Shown here in pieces: positions 7,622 to 15,993 of a stretch of 39,235 nucleotides of DNA. The first letter of the stretch is position 1; each line of letters opens with the position of its first letter. A program made the position numbers and the translations under genes. The notes under the pieces were generated by a model. The model saw only the letters and a list, made by a program, of their open reading frames with translations. It ran no database searches and was not told the DNA's origin. This stretch comes from Candidatus Mediterraneibacter stercorigallinarum (GTDB taxonomy: Bacteria > Bacillota > Clostridia > Lachnospirales > Lachnospiraceae), in assembly GCA_019116185.1 (NCBI GenBank), contig DXCD01000261.1:1-39235 (forward strand). Direction: 5' to 3'.

Positions 7622-8018
7622 CGCGGGAGCAGCCGCGGCTGGCGGCCTGTTTGCTTTTATTGTCGAGCTGGGCGTGGTGGCGGACTTTGCCGACCGCACG
7701 CACACAGCGGACAAGATCCTTCTCTATGAATCGAGCGTGGCGCTGGGAGGAATCATCGGGAATCTGATCTATATATTTCAGATCGGCCTGTCAGCGGGCG
7801 CCGCGCAGTCTGACATTGGGAAAGGCATGCTCGGCATATTCGGCATATTTGCCGGCATTTTTGTTGGCTGCTGGTCCATGGCCCTGGCAGAGATTTTAAA
7901 TGTGTTCCCTGTATTTATGCGGCGTGTGCGGATCGTGAGATACGTGGCAGCGTTTACGATCAGTGTTGCAATAGGCAAAGGGCTGGGAGCGGGGCTCTTC
8001 TTCTTCAAGGGATGGTAG
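7572..8018 (+). CDS. spoVAB: Stage V sporulation protein AB
   Basis: Hydrophobic protein of 148 residues with about four membrane segments (near 5-27, 43-63, 72-97 and 120-142) and the Gly/Ala-rich composition of SpoVAB. The ATG at 7572 was chosen because it begins directly before the first membrane segment and gives about the 141-residue length known from Bacillus. The frame stays open 60 bases further upstream within spoVAA. It overlaps the spoVAA end, so translation is coupled. spoVAC, spoVAD and spoVAE do not follow; an unrelated gene with its own promoter begins 92 bases downstream. Confidence 0.85.
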   Translation: MWAQWAQQILLAAIGVSAGAAAAGGLFAFIVELGVVADFADRTHTADKILLYESSVALGGIIGNLIYIFQIGLSAGAAQSDIGKGMLGIFGIFAGIFVGCWSMALAEILNVFPVFMRRVRIVRYVAAFTISVAIGKGLGAGLFFFKGW

Positions 8019-8044
8019 TTCTTGGGCAGCACTATATATTTTTA

Positions 8045-8073
8045 TTGAACTTCTGTAAAAAAAATGCTAGAGT
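8045..8073 (+). promoter_or_regulatory. Putative sigma-A promoter for the 8111 gene
   Basis: TTGAAC at 8045-8050, a 17-base spacer and TAGAGT at 8068-8073, preceded by TGC (extended -10 element). It lies 37 bases before the start codon. Confidence 0.45.
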
Positions 8074-8110
8074 TTATTAAGGTTCTAAAATAAAGTATAT
8101 GGAGGTGCAT

Positions 8111-8482
8111 ATGAGAACAGGATTAAAGATAATCTCCGTGTTACAAATCATTGCAGGGATCTTTGTGGCGGGAGCAGGGGCGCTGACAATCGCGCTTTAT
8201 GCAGAGGGGGACAGCGCGGTGGCAGGTACCGCTGAGATGGTTGCCCTCAGTGTGGTTTTGTTTGTGCTGGAGGGCGCGCTCGGGATTATAAGCGGTGCAT
8301 TGGGGCTTCGCGCGGCAAATAATCCTGATAAATCAATGCTGGCTGTGATATGGGGAGGGCTGATATTGGCGCTGTCAGTACTGTCATTGATCAGTGAGGT
8401 TAATGTCCAGCAGCTTTTCACATGCATTATCTCTTTGCTTTATTTTATATTTGCTATGAATGTTCGGAAAAGCAAAAAGTAA
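8111..8482 (+). CDS. Small four-helix integral membrane protein, unknown function
   Basis: A 123-residue protein made almost entirely of four membrane segments (about 5-27, 42-64, 75-95 and 98-117) with a short basic C terminus (RKSKK). An upstream in-frame ATG at 8099 is less likely, because GGAGGTG (8101-8107) sits correctly for the ATG at 8111. It has its own predicted promoter and a terminator after it, so it is probably monocistronic. I cannot name a family with confidence. Confidence 0.7.
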   Translation: MRTGLKIISVLQIIAGIFVAGAGALTIALYAEGDSAVAGTAEMVALSVVLFVLEGALGIISGALGLRAANNPDKSMLAVIWGGLILALSVLSLISEVNVQQLFTCIISLLYFIFAMNVRKSKK

Positions 8483-8495
8483 TACTTGATCTGAG

Positions 8496-8537
8496 ACAGA
8501 GAAGTATCTGTGGAAAACACAGGCGCTTCTCTGTTTT
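8496..8537 (+). terminator. Rho-independent terminator after the 8111 gene
   Basis: Outer stem ACAGAGAAG (8496-8504) / CTTCTCTGT (8526-8534), inner stem CTGTG / CACAG with a GAAAA loop, then a short T-rich tail. Confidence 0.8.
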
Positions 8538-8635
8538 AATTTGTGAACAGAATGTGAAGAGAGTGTGGATGCGTATAGTGAAACAGTGCGAAATGTGATA
8601 AAATAGGAACATTAACGCAGAAGGGAGAGACATCT

Positions 8636-11600
8636 ATGCTTCAGATCAGAGACATCTGTAAAGAATACCGCACTGGGAATCTTGTACAGAAAGCTCTTGA
8701 TAAAGTAAGTTTGAACCTGAGAGATAATGAATTTGTCGCGATACTGGGACCCAGCGGCTCGGGAAAGACAACGCTTCTTAACATCATTGGCGGCCTGGAC
8801 CGCTATGACAGCGGGGATTTGATCATCAACGGGATCTCCACAAAGAAATATAAGGACAGAGACTGGGATTCCTACCGGAACCACACGATCGGTTTTGTCT
8901 TCCAGAGCTATAACCTGATTCCTCATCAGACGATCCTTGCAAATGTGGAACTGGCTCTGACCATCTCCGGCATCGGCAAGGCAGAGCGGAGAAAGCGGGC
9001 GCGGGAGGCGCTTGCGCAGGTGGGGCTGGGAGAGCAGGTGCACAAGAAGCCGAATCAGCTCTCCGGTGGACAGATGCAGAGGGTGGCGATCGCCAGGGCG
9101 CTGGTCAATGACCCGGATATCCTCCTTGCAGACGAACCCACAGGCGCGCTGGACAGCGCGACCAGCGTGCAGGTGATGGAACTGCTGAAAGAGGTGGCGA
9201 GAGACCGTCTGGTTGTAATGGTGACGCACAACCCGGAACTGGCTCAGGAGTATGCTACCCGCATTGTGAACTTGAAGGATGGAAAGATCATATCAGACAG
9301 CGATGCATTTGTGGTGCGCGAAGAGGAACTGGAAAAACCACGGCACAAAAATATGGGAAAGGCATCCATGTCATTTCTCACCGCGCTTTCCTTGAGTTTT
9401 AACAATCTGAGGACCAAGAAGGCGCGTACACTGCTGACTGCTTTTGCAGGTTCTATCGGCATTATCGGCATTGCTCTGATCCTGTCGCTTTCCACGGGCG
9501 TGAATGAGTATATCAAGGATATTGAAGAAGAGACTCTCTCAGAGTATCCGCTCCAGATCCAGAGTACGGGATTTGACTTCAGTTCCATTATGGTCAGTGA
9601 TGAATCTGCAGGAGGGGATATGTCGGAAGAACCCGGCGACATACAGGTAGTTGAGATGGTGACGGATATGTTCTCAACAATGGATTCCAATGACCTGGAG
9701 TCTCTGAAGAAATATCTGGAAAGCGGGGAGAGCGGGATCGAGGAATACACAAACGCAGTAGAATATTCCTACAATGTGGTTCCTCAGATTTACCGGGTAA
9801 ACGGGGACGGCGTGCGCCAGGTGCACCCGGACAAATCCTTTGATGCTCTCGGGCTCGGGTCCTCTGCCGGTTCGAACAGTATGATGTCCACCATGATGAG
9901 CACGGACGTGTTTTATGAGATGCCGGAAAATACAGAGCTTTATGAAGGACAGTACGATGTGAAAGCAGGGCGCTGGCCGGAAAATTATAATGAGTGTGTG
10001 CTTGTGCTCACCCCGGGCGGCAGTATCAGCGACCTCATGCTTTATACGATGGGACTGCGTGACTCCATGGAGCTGGATGAGATGATCCGGCAGTTTATTG
10101 ATGAAGAAAACGTGGAGACTCCGGGAGACATGGGGGATTACTCCTATGAGGATATCCTGGGGATCACATTCCGCCTTGTAAACAGCGCGGATTATTATGA
10201 ATATGACAGCCAGTATAAGGTGTGGAAAGACAAATCAGACGACGAAGCATATATGCGCCAGCTTGTACAGAACGGGGAAGAGCTCACGATCGTGGGCATT
10301 GTCCAGCCCGCGGAAGATGCCAATGCGTCCGCCCTCTCTGCGGGGATCGGGTATCCTGCGTCCCTCACAGAACATGTGGCAGAGCAGGCGGCGAAGGAAG
10401 AGATCGTAAAGCAGCAGCTGGCTGATTCTTCTGTCAATGTGTTTACCGGAGAGGCGTTCGGGGAGGACAGCGGGGAAGATGACTTTGACACGCAGTCTCT
10501 GATCACCGTGGATGAAGGTAAGCTCCGGGAGGCGCTGGGATTTGACGCCGATGCATTTTCCGGGCTGGGGAGTTCCCTGGATTTCTCGAATCTATTCGAT
10601 TCGGCGGGCGGTTCCATTGATCTGTCCGGTATGGTCGATTTGGGGAATGTGGCAGTTGACCTGCCGGAGATGCCGGCACTCAGCCTTGGAGATATCCTGG
10701 GCGACTTGGATGTGACAGTGACGCCGGGAGGAATGGAAAAGCTGGCCGCAAGCCTTCTGGAAGGGTATCAGGCATATGCCCAATCCCATCCCGAGGCGGA
10801 TTATTCCGGGCTGGGAGAAGCATTTCAGAAGTATCTCTCCACGCCGGAAGCGCAGGAGATCCTGCGGAATAATATCAGTGAGATCATTCAGTCCGGCGGA
10901 GGGATCACAGTGACCGCGGATGACCTGAAAGGCATGATCACGGAGATTATGAGCGGTTTTGGGCAGTATGCGGCGGATAAAGGTTATACAGACCCGGATG
11001 AATTTGACACGTATCTGCTGGAGTATCTTGAGACCGCGGAAGCACAGGAGATTCTGAACAGATGGGCAGGAGAGATCTTCGGGGGAATTGCGGATAATAT
11101 CACAATTACATCTGATCAGATCCGGAAGCTTGCTTCCGAGCTCGCCGCGGGATATCAGGCATATGCCGCGGCGGGCAACGGACCCGACCCGAGTAAAATG
11201 CCGGAGTATTTCCTCGCCTACCTCAGTACAGAGGACGGGCAGCAGAGGCTGACAGAAGGGCTTGCCGGCGTCGTGGATATAGACAGTCTGGGCCGTCAGA
11301 TATCCGCGGCGGTGGAATCCTACATGCAGAGTGCGATGTCCGCTTATGGCAGCGCGGCCGGGCAGGCGATTCAGAAGCAGATTTCATCCGCCATGCAGCA
11401 GGTGACGGGACAGCTCGTTTCCGGAATGGAAAACGCGATGAGACAGGCAATGGCCCAGGCGGGAAACAGCCTTCAGAACACATTTTCCGGCTCAATGAAT
11501 ATCGATGCAGAGGCATTTGCGGATGCGTTTCAGATGAATATGACGGGCGAGGAACTGGCGGAACTTATGATGTCCATGAACTCGGGAAACAGCGCCACAT

Positions 11601-12220
11601 ATGAGAGCAACCTGCAGAATCTCGGGTATGTGGACTTTGATACCCCCAGCGGTATTGATATCTATCCAAAGGACTTCGAGAGTAAAGAACAGGTCGTCAA
11701 TATCCTGAATGAATATAACAGCCGTATGGAGGCGGAAGGAAAAGAAGAGCAGGTCATCACCTACACGGACGTGGTAGGGGCGTTGATGTCATCTGTGACG
11801 GATATTATTGACATCATCAGTTATGTGTTGATCGCGTTTGTGGCGATTTCTCTTGTCGTATCTTCGATTATGATCGGGGTCATCACGTACATCAGTGTTC
11901 TGGAGAGGCAGAAGGAGATTGGTATCCTGCGTGCCATCGGAGCATCGAAAGGGAATATTTCGCAAGTGTTCAATGCAGAGACATTTATTATCGGGCTGTG
12001 CGCCGGGCTGATCGGCATCGGGCTGTCGCTTCTGGCCCTGATACCCGGAAATATGCTGATTCACTACCTGGCAGGGACGAACGAGGTGAGCGCCGTGCTC
12101 CCTGCTGCCCCGGCGGTGATCCTCATTCTTTTGAGCATTGTACTGACCTTGATTGGAGGCATTATACCGTCGCGGAAAGCTGCGAAGAGCGATCCCGTGA
12201 CAGCTCTGAGGACAGAGTAA
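8636..12220 (+). CDS. MacB-like ABC transporter: fused ATPase and permease with very large external domain
   Basis: Single chain of 1194 residues. The ATPase domain (about 1-230) has Walker A GPSGSGKTT (38-46), signature LSGGQMQR and Walker B ILLADEPTGALD. The permease has MacB/FtsX topology: one membrane segment at about 265-288, a huge extracytoplasmic region (about 290-1050) and three C-terminal segments ending in PVTALRTE. In MacB the external domain is only about 220 residues; here about 760, including three related units of 64-65 residues near 700-890 and an Ala/Met/Gln-rich helical stretch. MacB-type transporters are mechanotransmitters that move lipoproteins, peptides or drugs across or out of the membrane; the substrate here is unknown. 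GGGAGAG precedes the ATG. An extended -10-like TGTGATAAAAT lies at 8594-8604. Confidence 0.9.
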   Translation: MLQIRDICKEYRTGNLVQKALDKVSLNLRDNEFVAILGPSGSGKTTLLNIIGGLDRYDSGDLIINGISTKKYKDRDWDSYRNHTIGFVFQSYNLIPHQTILANVELALTISGIGKAERRKRAREALAQVGLGEQVHKKPNQLSGGQMQRVAIARALVNDPDILLADEPTGALDSATSVQVMELLKEVARDRLVVMVTHNPELAQEYATRIVNLKDGKIISDSDAFVVREEELEKPRHKNMGKASMSFLTALSLSFNNLRTKKARTLLTAFAGSIGIIGIALILSLSTGVNEYIKDIEEETLSEYPLQIQSTGFDFSSIMVSDESAGGDMSEEPGDIQVVEMVTDMFSTMDSNDLESLKKYLESGESGIEEYTNAVEYSYNVVPQIYRVNGDGVRQVHPDKSFDALGLGSSAGSNSMMSTMMSTDVFYEMPENTELYEGQYDVKAGRWPENYNECVLVLTPGGSISDLMLYTMGLRDSMELDEMIRQFIDEENVETPGDMGDYSYEDILGITFRLVNSADYYEYDSQYKVWKDKSDDEAYMRQLVQNGEELTIVGIVQPAEDANASALSAGIGYPASLTEHVAEQAAKEEIVKQQLADSSVNVFTGEAFGEDSGEDDFDTQSLITVDEGKLREALGFDADAFSGLGSSLDFSNLFDSAGGSIDLSGMVDLGNVAVDLPEMPALSLGDILGDLDVTVTPGGMEKLAASLLEGYQAYAQSHPEADYSGLGEAFQKYLSTPEAQEILRNNISEIIQSGGGITVTADDLKGMITEIMSGFGQYAADKGYTDPDEFDTYLLEYLETAEAQEILNRWAGEIFGGIADNITITSDQIRKLASELAAGYQAYAAAGNGPDPSKMPEYFLAYLSTEDGQQRLTEGLAGVVDIDSLGRQISAAVESYMQSAMSAYGSAAGQAIQKQISSAMQQVTGQLVSGMENAMRQAMAQAGNSLQNTFSGSMNIDAEAFADAFQMNMTGEELAELMMSMNSGNSATYESNLQNLGYVDFDTPSGIDIYPKDFESKEQVVNILNEYNSRMEAEGKEEQVITYTDVVGALMSSVTDIIDIISYVLIAFVAISLVVSSIMIGVITYISVLERQKEIGILRAIGASKGNISQVFNAETFIIGLCAGLIGIGLSLLALIPGNMLIHYLAGTNEVSAVLPAAPAVILILLSIVLTLIGGIIPSRKAAKSDPVTALRTE
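10736..11305 (+). repeat. Three tandem 64-65-residue repeats within the ABC transporter external domain
   Basis: Protein-level repeats with landmarks GYQAYA / GFGQYA / GYQAYA about 64-65 residues apart, each followed by YLSTPEAQEIL / YLETAEAQEIL / YLSTEDGQQRL and then by an ITVTADDLKGM- or ITITSDQIRKL-like hinge. The DNA has diverged, so the duplication is not recent. Confidence 0.75.
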
Positions 12221-12292
12221 GCCGGCTGATGGGATATCAGGTGAAGTGATATCGGAGAGACGCTTAACTATAAGGAAATGGAGGGGAAAAGG

Positions 12293-13237
12293 ATGGAGAA
12301 TCTGATCTTCAGCCTGAACGCCACTGTCCCTGTCTTTCTCATGATGGTGCTGGGACTGGTGTTCCGAAAACTCGGCTGGATCGATGATGTGTTTGCGTCA
12401 AAAATGAATAAATTCGTATTTTTGGTGCCCCTGCCGGTCCTTGTCTTTGAAGATCTGGCGACTGTGGATTTTTCAGAAGTATGGAATCTGAAATTTGTCC
12501 TGTTCTGCTTTGCGGCGACCCTGGCAAGTATCGGGATCGCGGCTGCGGTCTCCCTCCTGTGGAAAGATAAGTCCATTCAGGGCGAGTTCATCCAGGCATC
12601 CTACCGGAGCAGCGCGGCTCTTCTGGGGATTGCCTTTATCCAGAACATATACGGGGACGCCGGGATGGCGCCCCTCATGATCATCGGGAGCGTGCCTCTC
12701 TATAATGTGATGGCGGTGGTGGTGCTCGCCTTCTTCAAGCCGGAACGGAGGCATTTGGATAAGGCTGTATGGAAGGCGACATTCAAAGGGATCGTGACCA
12801 ACCCGATCATTATCGGTATCGCCGCCGGGCTTGTCTGGTCCGCCCTGAAGATCCCTATGCCGTCCATTATGGAAAAGACCGTCTCCAATATAAGCGCTGT
12901 GGCGACTCCCCTGGGGCTGATGGCGATGGGCGCCACGTTTGACATCCGCAAAGCCTTTGCAAAGGCAAAACCTGCGGCCGTGGCAGCGGCCATGAAGCTT
13001 GCAGGATTTGCGGCGGTCTTTCTTCCCCTGGCGGTCATGCTGGGATTCCGGAGGGAAGAGCTTGTGGCGATCCTTGTAATGCTGGGATCAGCTACTACGG
13101 TTAGCTGCTTTGTCATGGCGAAGAATATGGGACATGAAGGCGTGCTTACTTCCAGCGTGGTCATGCTCACCACATTGTTCAGCGCGTTCACTCTGACAGG
13201 GTGGCTGTATGTGCTGAGAAGCATGGGGATGGTGTAG
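12293..13237 (+). CDS. AEC (auxin efflux carrier) family transporter
   Basis: Integral membrane carrier of 314 residues with about ten hydrophobic segments and the inverted-repeat pattern of the AEC/BART superfamily (Mem_trans domain). Bacterial members carry organic anions such as malate or malonate; the substrate cannot be deduced here. An N-terminal FSLNATVPVFLMMVLGLVFRKLG stretch (split around residue 14) is typical of the family. The ATG at 12293 is preferred over 12278 because GGAGGGG at 12280-12286 is correctly spaced for it. It lies 72 bases after the ABC transporter with no terminator between, so read-through is possible. A long hairpin follows. Confidence 0.85.
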   Translation: MENLIFSLNATVPVFLMMVLGLVFRKLGWIDDVFASKMNKFVFLVPLPVLVFEDLATVDFSEVWNLKFVLFCFAATLASIGIAAAVSLLWKDKSIQGEFIQASYRSSAALLGIAFIQNIYGDAGMAPLMIIGSVPLYNVMAVVVLAFFKPERRHLDKAVWKATFKGIVTNPIIIGIAAGLVWSALKIPMPSIMEKTVSNISAVATPLGLMAMGATFDIRKAFAKAKPAAVAAAMKLAGFAAVFLPLAVMLGFRREELVAILVMLGSATTVSCFVMAKNMGHEGVLTSSVVMLTTLFSAFTLTGWLYVLRSMGMV

Positions 13238-13244
13238 AAAAACG

Positions 13245-13285
13245 GAGTGCCGCAAAATTATCAAACTGATAATTTTGCGGCACTC
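13245..13285. terminator. Long perfect hairpin, likely terminator
   Basis: Arms of 19 perfect pairs (13245-13263 and 13267-13285; left arm starts GAGTGCCGC) around a three-base loop AAC. It is preceded by a short A run but followed by CTGCTTCTTCC rather than a T tract, so termination on the + strand may be imperfect. The outer arm sequence recurs in the hairpin at 28460-28502. Confidence 0.65.
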
Positions 13286-13362
13286 TGCTTCTTCCAACAC
13301 ATCAAGATAAAAAGACGGCCTGAATTCATCTGTAAACAACAGTGGAATAAAACAAGAAAAGA

Positions 13363-13371
13363 TGCTATAAT
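13363..13371 (+). promoter_or_regulatory. Extended -10 promoter for gdpP-rplI-dnaB
   Basis: TGCTATAAT at 13363-13371 is a perfect extended -10 element; no convincing -35 lies 17 bases upstream. The start codon is about 94 bases downstream. The leader contains a 9-bp hairpin (13421-13447). Confidence 0.55.
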
Positions 13372-13420
13372 AAGACAGTATAGCGAAAAACAGAGAGTGT
13401 TTTTTTAGTTCTGCATTGTG

Positions 13421-13447
13421 CATATCTGCGGAGACCCGGCAGATATG
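13421..13447 (+). promoter_or_regulatory. Hairpin in the gdpP leader, just before the ribosome binding site
   Basis: Perfect CATATCTGC (13421-13429) / GCAGATATG (13439-13447) with a nine-base loop, ending four bases before the GAGGTG ribosome binding site. There is no T tract, so a translation-level or RNA-stability role is more likely than termination. Confidence 0.5.
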
Positions 13448-13464
13448 GATGAGGTGAAACCATT

Positions 13465-15513
13465 ATGAAAAAGAAAAAAGGCATGCGCTTAAAAGGCCAG
13501 CTCAGGATGTATATGAACTGGCCGCTCATTATGACGGTCCTGCTGGCGGCCATGAATATATGGCTCTATATGATCGACAAAAAAGCAGGATTAATGATGT
13601 CTGTATTTATCCTGGTCTATCTGGCCATTGCGGGAGGTCTTTATTTCTACAACCGCTCCCTGATCCTGGCTGATCTGATCCAATTCTCGGCACAGTATAA
13701 GGGGATCGAGCACACCCTGCTCAAAGAGCTTGCCGTGCCCTATGCGATCGCGCTGGAAGACGGGCGCATCCTCTGGGGCAATGACGCTTTTACTGCCCTG
13801 ACGGCGGGGCTGAGGAAGGAGAAGTATCTGAACCGGATGATTCCGGAGCTGCATCCGGGAGTTTTCCCGAAGAAGGATCTGGATCATTCGGAGATGGAAG
13901 TGACTTATAAGGACAGGGATTATCTGGTGGAACTGCGCCGTGTGTCCCTGGAAGGCTTCAGCCAGAAGGAAGAGCTTCTGCAGATTCCGGAGGACGAAGA
14001 GTTCTTTGTGGCCGTATCCATGCAGGATGTGACGGAGCTGAACGCATACATCCGCGAAAATGAAGACCAGAGGATGATCGCCGGATTGATCTATATTGAC
14101 AATTTTGACGAAGTCATGGAGAGTGTCGAGGAGGTGCGCCAGTCGCTCCTTGTGGCATTGATTGACAGAAAGATCAACAAGTATATCGGCGATGTGGACG
14201 GTATCGTCAAAAAGATGGAGAAGGACAAGTATTTTATTGTCCTTAAAAAAGAAAGTTATAAAAAGATCGCAGAGGACAAGTTTTCTCTGCTGGAAGAGGT
14301 CAAGCAGGTCAATATCGGAAATGCCCGTTCTGCTACATTGAGCATCGGGCTCGGTCTGAATACCGCGACGTATGCCCTGAGCTACCAGTATGCCCGCGTG
14401 GCGATCGATCTTGCGCTTGCCAGAGGAGGGGACCAGGCGGTTATCAAGGACTGCAACGGCATCTCTTATTTTGGCGGGAAAAAGGAGCAGACCGCGAAGA
14501 ATACCCGTGTAAAAGCCCGCGTCAAGGCAGAGGCGCTGCGTGAGTTTGTTGTCACGAAGGATCAGGTCATGATCATGGGACATAAGATCGCGGACCCGGA
14601 TTCTTTCGGCGCGTGCATGGGAATTTACAGAGCGGTAGTGAGCCTGGAAAAGAAGGCGCATATTATCATAAATACGGTGACAGAATCCGTGCGCCATCTG
14701 TACGATGAGATCGCAGAGAGCCCGGCGTATGAGGATGATATTTTCCTTACGTCGGACCAGGCGCTGGATTATTTTACGGACAATACGATGGTTGTCGTTG
14801 TGGACACGAACAAGACGCAGATGACAGAATGCCCGGAACTGCTCAGGCGGTCCCGCATGACCGCGGTTCTGGACCACCACCGTCAGAGCAGCAATGTCAT
14901 AGAAAATGCTGTCCTGTCTTATGTGGAGCCGTATTCTTCGTCTGCTTGTGAAATGGTGGCTGAGGTGCTCCAGTATATTGCGGATGACATTAAGATTCCG
15001 TCAGTGGAAGCAGACTGTCTGTATGCGGGAATCATGATCGATACAAGGAACTTCATGAACCGTACCGGAGTGAGGACTTTTGAAGCGGCTGCATTCTTAA
15101 GGCGGTGCGGCGCGGATATTACCCGCGTGCGCAAGATGTTCCGCGATGATATGGCATCCTACCGCGCAAAAGCAGAAGCTATGCGCAAAGCAGAGGTCTA
15201 TCGGAAGGAATATGCCATCGCTGAGTGTCCGAGCGATATAGAGAGCCCTACAGTGCTGGCGGCCCAGACAGCGAATGAGCTGCTGGATATCAGCGGGATC
15301 AAGGCATCTTTCGTGCTGACAGTCTATGAGGGAAAGATATATTTAAGCGCCCGCTCTATTGATGAAGTGAATGTGCAGATTATTGCCGAGAAATTAGGCG
15401 GCGGGGGACATATCAACTCGGCGGGAGCGCAGTTCGACCATACCAATATACAGGAAGTGATCAGCGTGCTGAAAGAAACAATAGACGATATGATCGAGGA
15501 AGGAGATATTTAG
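13465..15513 (+). CDS. gdpP: Cyclic-di-AMP phosphodiesterase GdpP (DHH family)
   Basis: Membrane-bound phosphodiesterase of 682 residues that hydrolyses c-di-AMP and so controls potassium and osmotic balance and wall stress. It has two N-terminal membrane segments (about 14-33 and 37-56), a PAS-like domain (about 80-170), a degenerate GGDEF domain (about 175-300) and a DHH-DHHA1 module from about 340. Key motifs are MGHKIADPDSFGA (near 371), VVDTN, LDHHRQ with DHH at 470-472, and GGGGHINSAGA in DHHA1 (near 645). Length and order match GdpP/YybT. rplI starts three bases after the stop. Transcription is probably from the promoter at 13363. Confidence 0.95.
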   Translation: MKKKKGMRLKGQLRMYMNWPLIMTVLLAAMNIWLYMIDKKAGLMMSVFILVYLAIAGGLYFYNRSLILADLIQFSAQYKGIEHTLLKELAVPYAIALEDGRILWGNDAFTALTAGLRKEKYLNRMIPELHPGVFPKKDLDHSEMEVTYKDRDYLVELRRVSLEGFSQKEELLQIPEDEEFFVAVSMQDVTELNAYIRENEDQRMIAGLIYIDNFDEVMESVEEVRQSLLVALIDRKINKYIGDVDGIVKKMEKDKYFIVLKKESYKKIAEDKFSLLEEVKQVNIGNARSATLSIGLGLNTATYALSYQYARVAIDLALARGGDQAVIKDCNGISYFGGKKEQTAKNTRVKARVKAEALREFVVTKDQVMIMGHKIADPDSFGACMGIYRAVVSLEKKAHIIINTVTESVRHLYDEIAESPAYEDDIFLTSDQALDYFTDNTMVVVVDTNKTQMTECPELLRRSRMTAVLDHHRQSSNVIENAVLSYVEPYSSSACEMVAEVLQYIADDIKIPSVEADCLYAGIMIDTRNFMNRTGVRTFEAAAFLRRCGADITRVRKMFRDDMASYRAKAEAMRKAEVYRKEYAIAECPSDIESPTVLAAQTANELLDISGIKASFVLTVYEGKIYLSARSIDEVNVQIIAEKLGGGGHINSAGAQFDHTNIQEVISVLKETIDDMIEEGDI

Positions 15514-15515
15514 AT

Positions 15516-15965
15516 ATGAAGGTTATTTTATTACAGGATGTAAAATCTCTCGGAAAGAAGGGTGAGATTGTAAATGTAAATGACGGATATGCAAGGAATT
15601 TTATCCTGCCGAAAAAGTTCGGCGTGGAGGCAACAGGAAAGAATCTCAATGACCTGAAGCTTCAGAAGAACAATGAGAAGAAAGTAGCGCAGGAGAACCT
15701 GGAGGCAGCAAAGAAGCTTGCGGCGGAGCTTGCAGAGGGACAGGTAGAGTTATCCATCAAAGTAGGCGAGGGCGGAAGAGCGTTCGGATCGGTATCCAGC
15801 AAAGAGATCGCTGCCGCGGTCAAAGAGCAGATGAATCTTGAAGTGGATAAGAAAAAGATCCAGCTCAAAGAGGCCATCAAGTCTCTGGGTACTCACATGG
15901 TTGCTGTTAAGCTTCATCCGGAAGTGACAGCAGAGCTGAAAGTGGTTGTAAAGGAAGAAGAATAA
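15516..15965 (+). CDS. rplI: 50S ribosomal protein L9
   Basis: 149 residues. Signature N-terminal domain MKVILLQDVKSLGKKGEIV followed by GYARNFILPK, a Lys/Glu/Ala-rich connecting helix (about 45-75) and the C-terminal rRNA-binding domain. L9 binds 23S rRNA near the L1 stalk base and supports reading-frame maintenance. It sits two bases after gdpP and 28 bases before dnaB, a gene order kept in many Firmicutes. Confidence 0.97.
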   Translation: MKVILLQDVKSLGKKGEIVNVNDGYARNFILPKKFGVEATGKNLNDLKLQKNNEKKVAQENLEAAKKLAAELAEGQVELSIKVGEGGRAFGSVSSKEIAAAVKEQMNLEVDKKKIQLKEAIKSLGTHMVAVKLHPEVTAELKVVVKEEE

Positions 15966-15993
15966 AAGGGAGAAGCATAAGGAGATATTCTTC

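Noticed and set aside
13363..13464. Possible c-di-AMP riboswitch before gdpP
   Set aside because: The leader of about 90 bases is too short and shows one simple hairpin only, not the two-fold ydaO architecture.
13591..14880. Minus-strand frame of 429 residues opposite gdpP
   Set aside because: Shadow frame: His/Leu/Arg-rich product, no ribosome binding site, gdpP on the other strand is certain.
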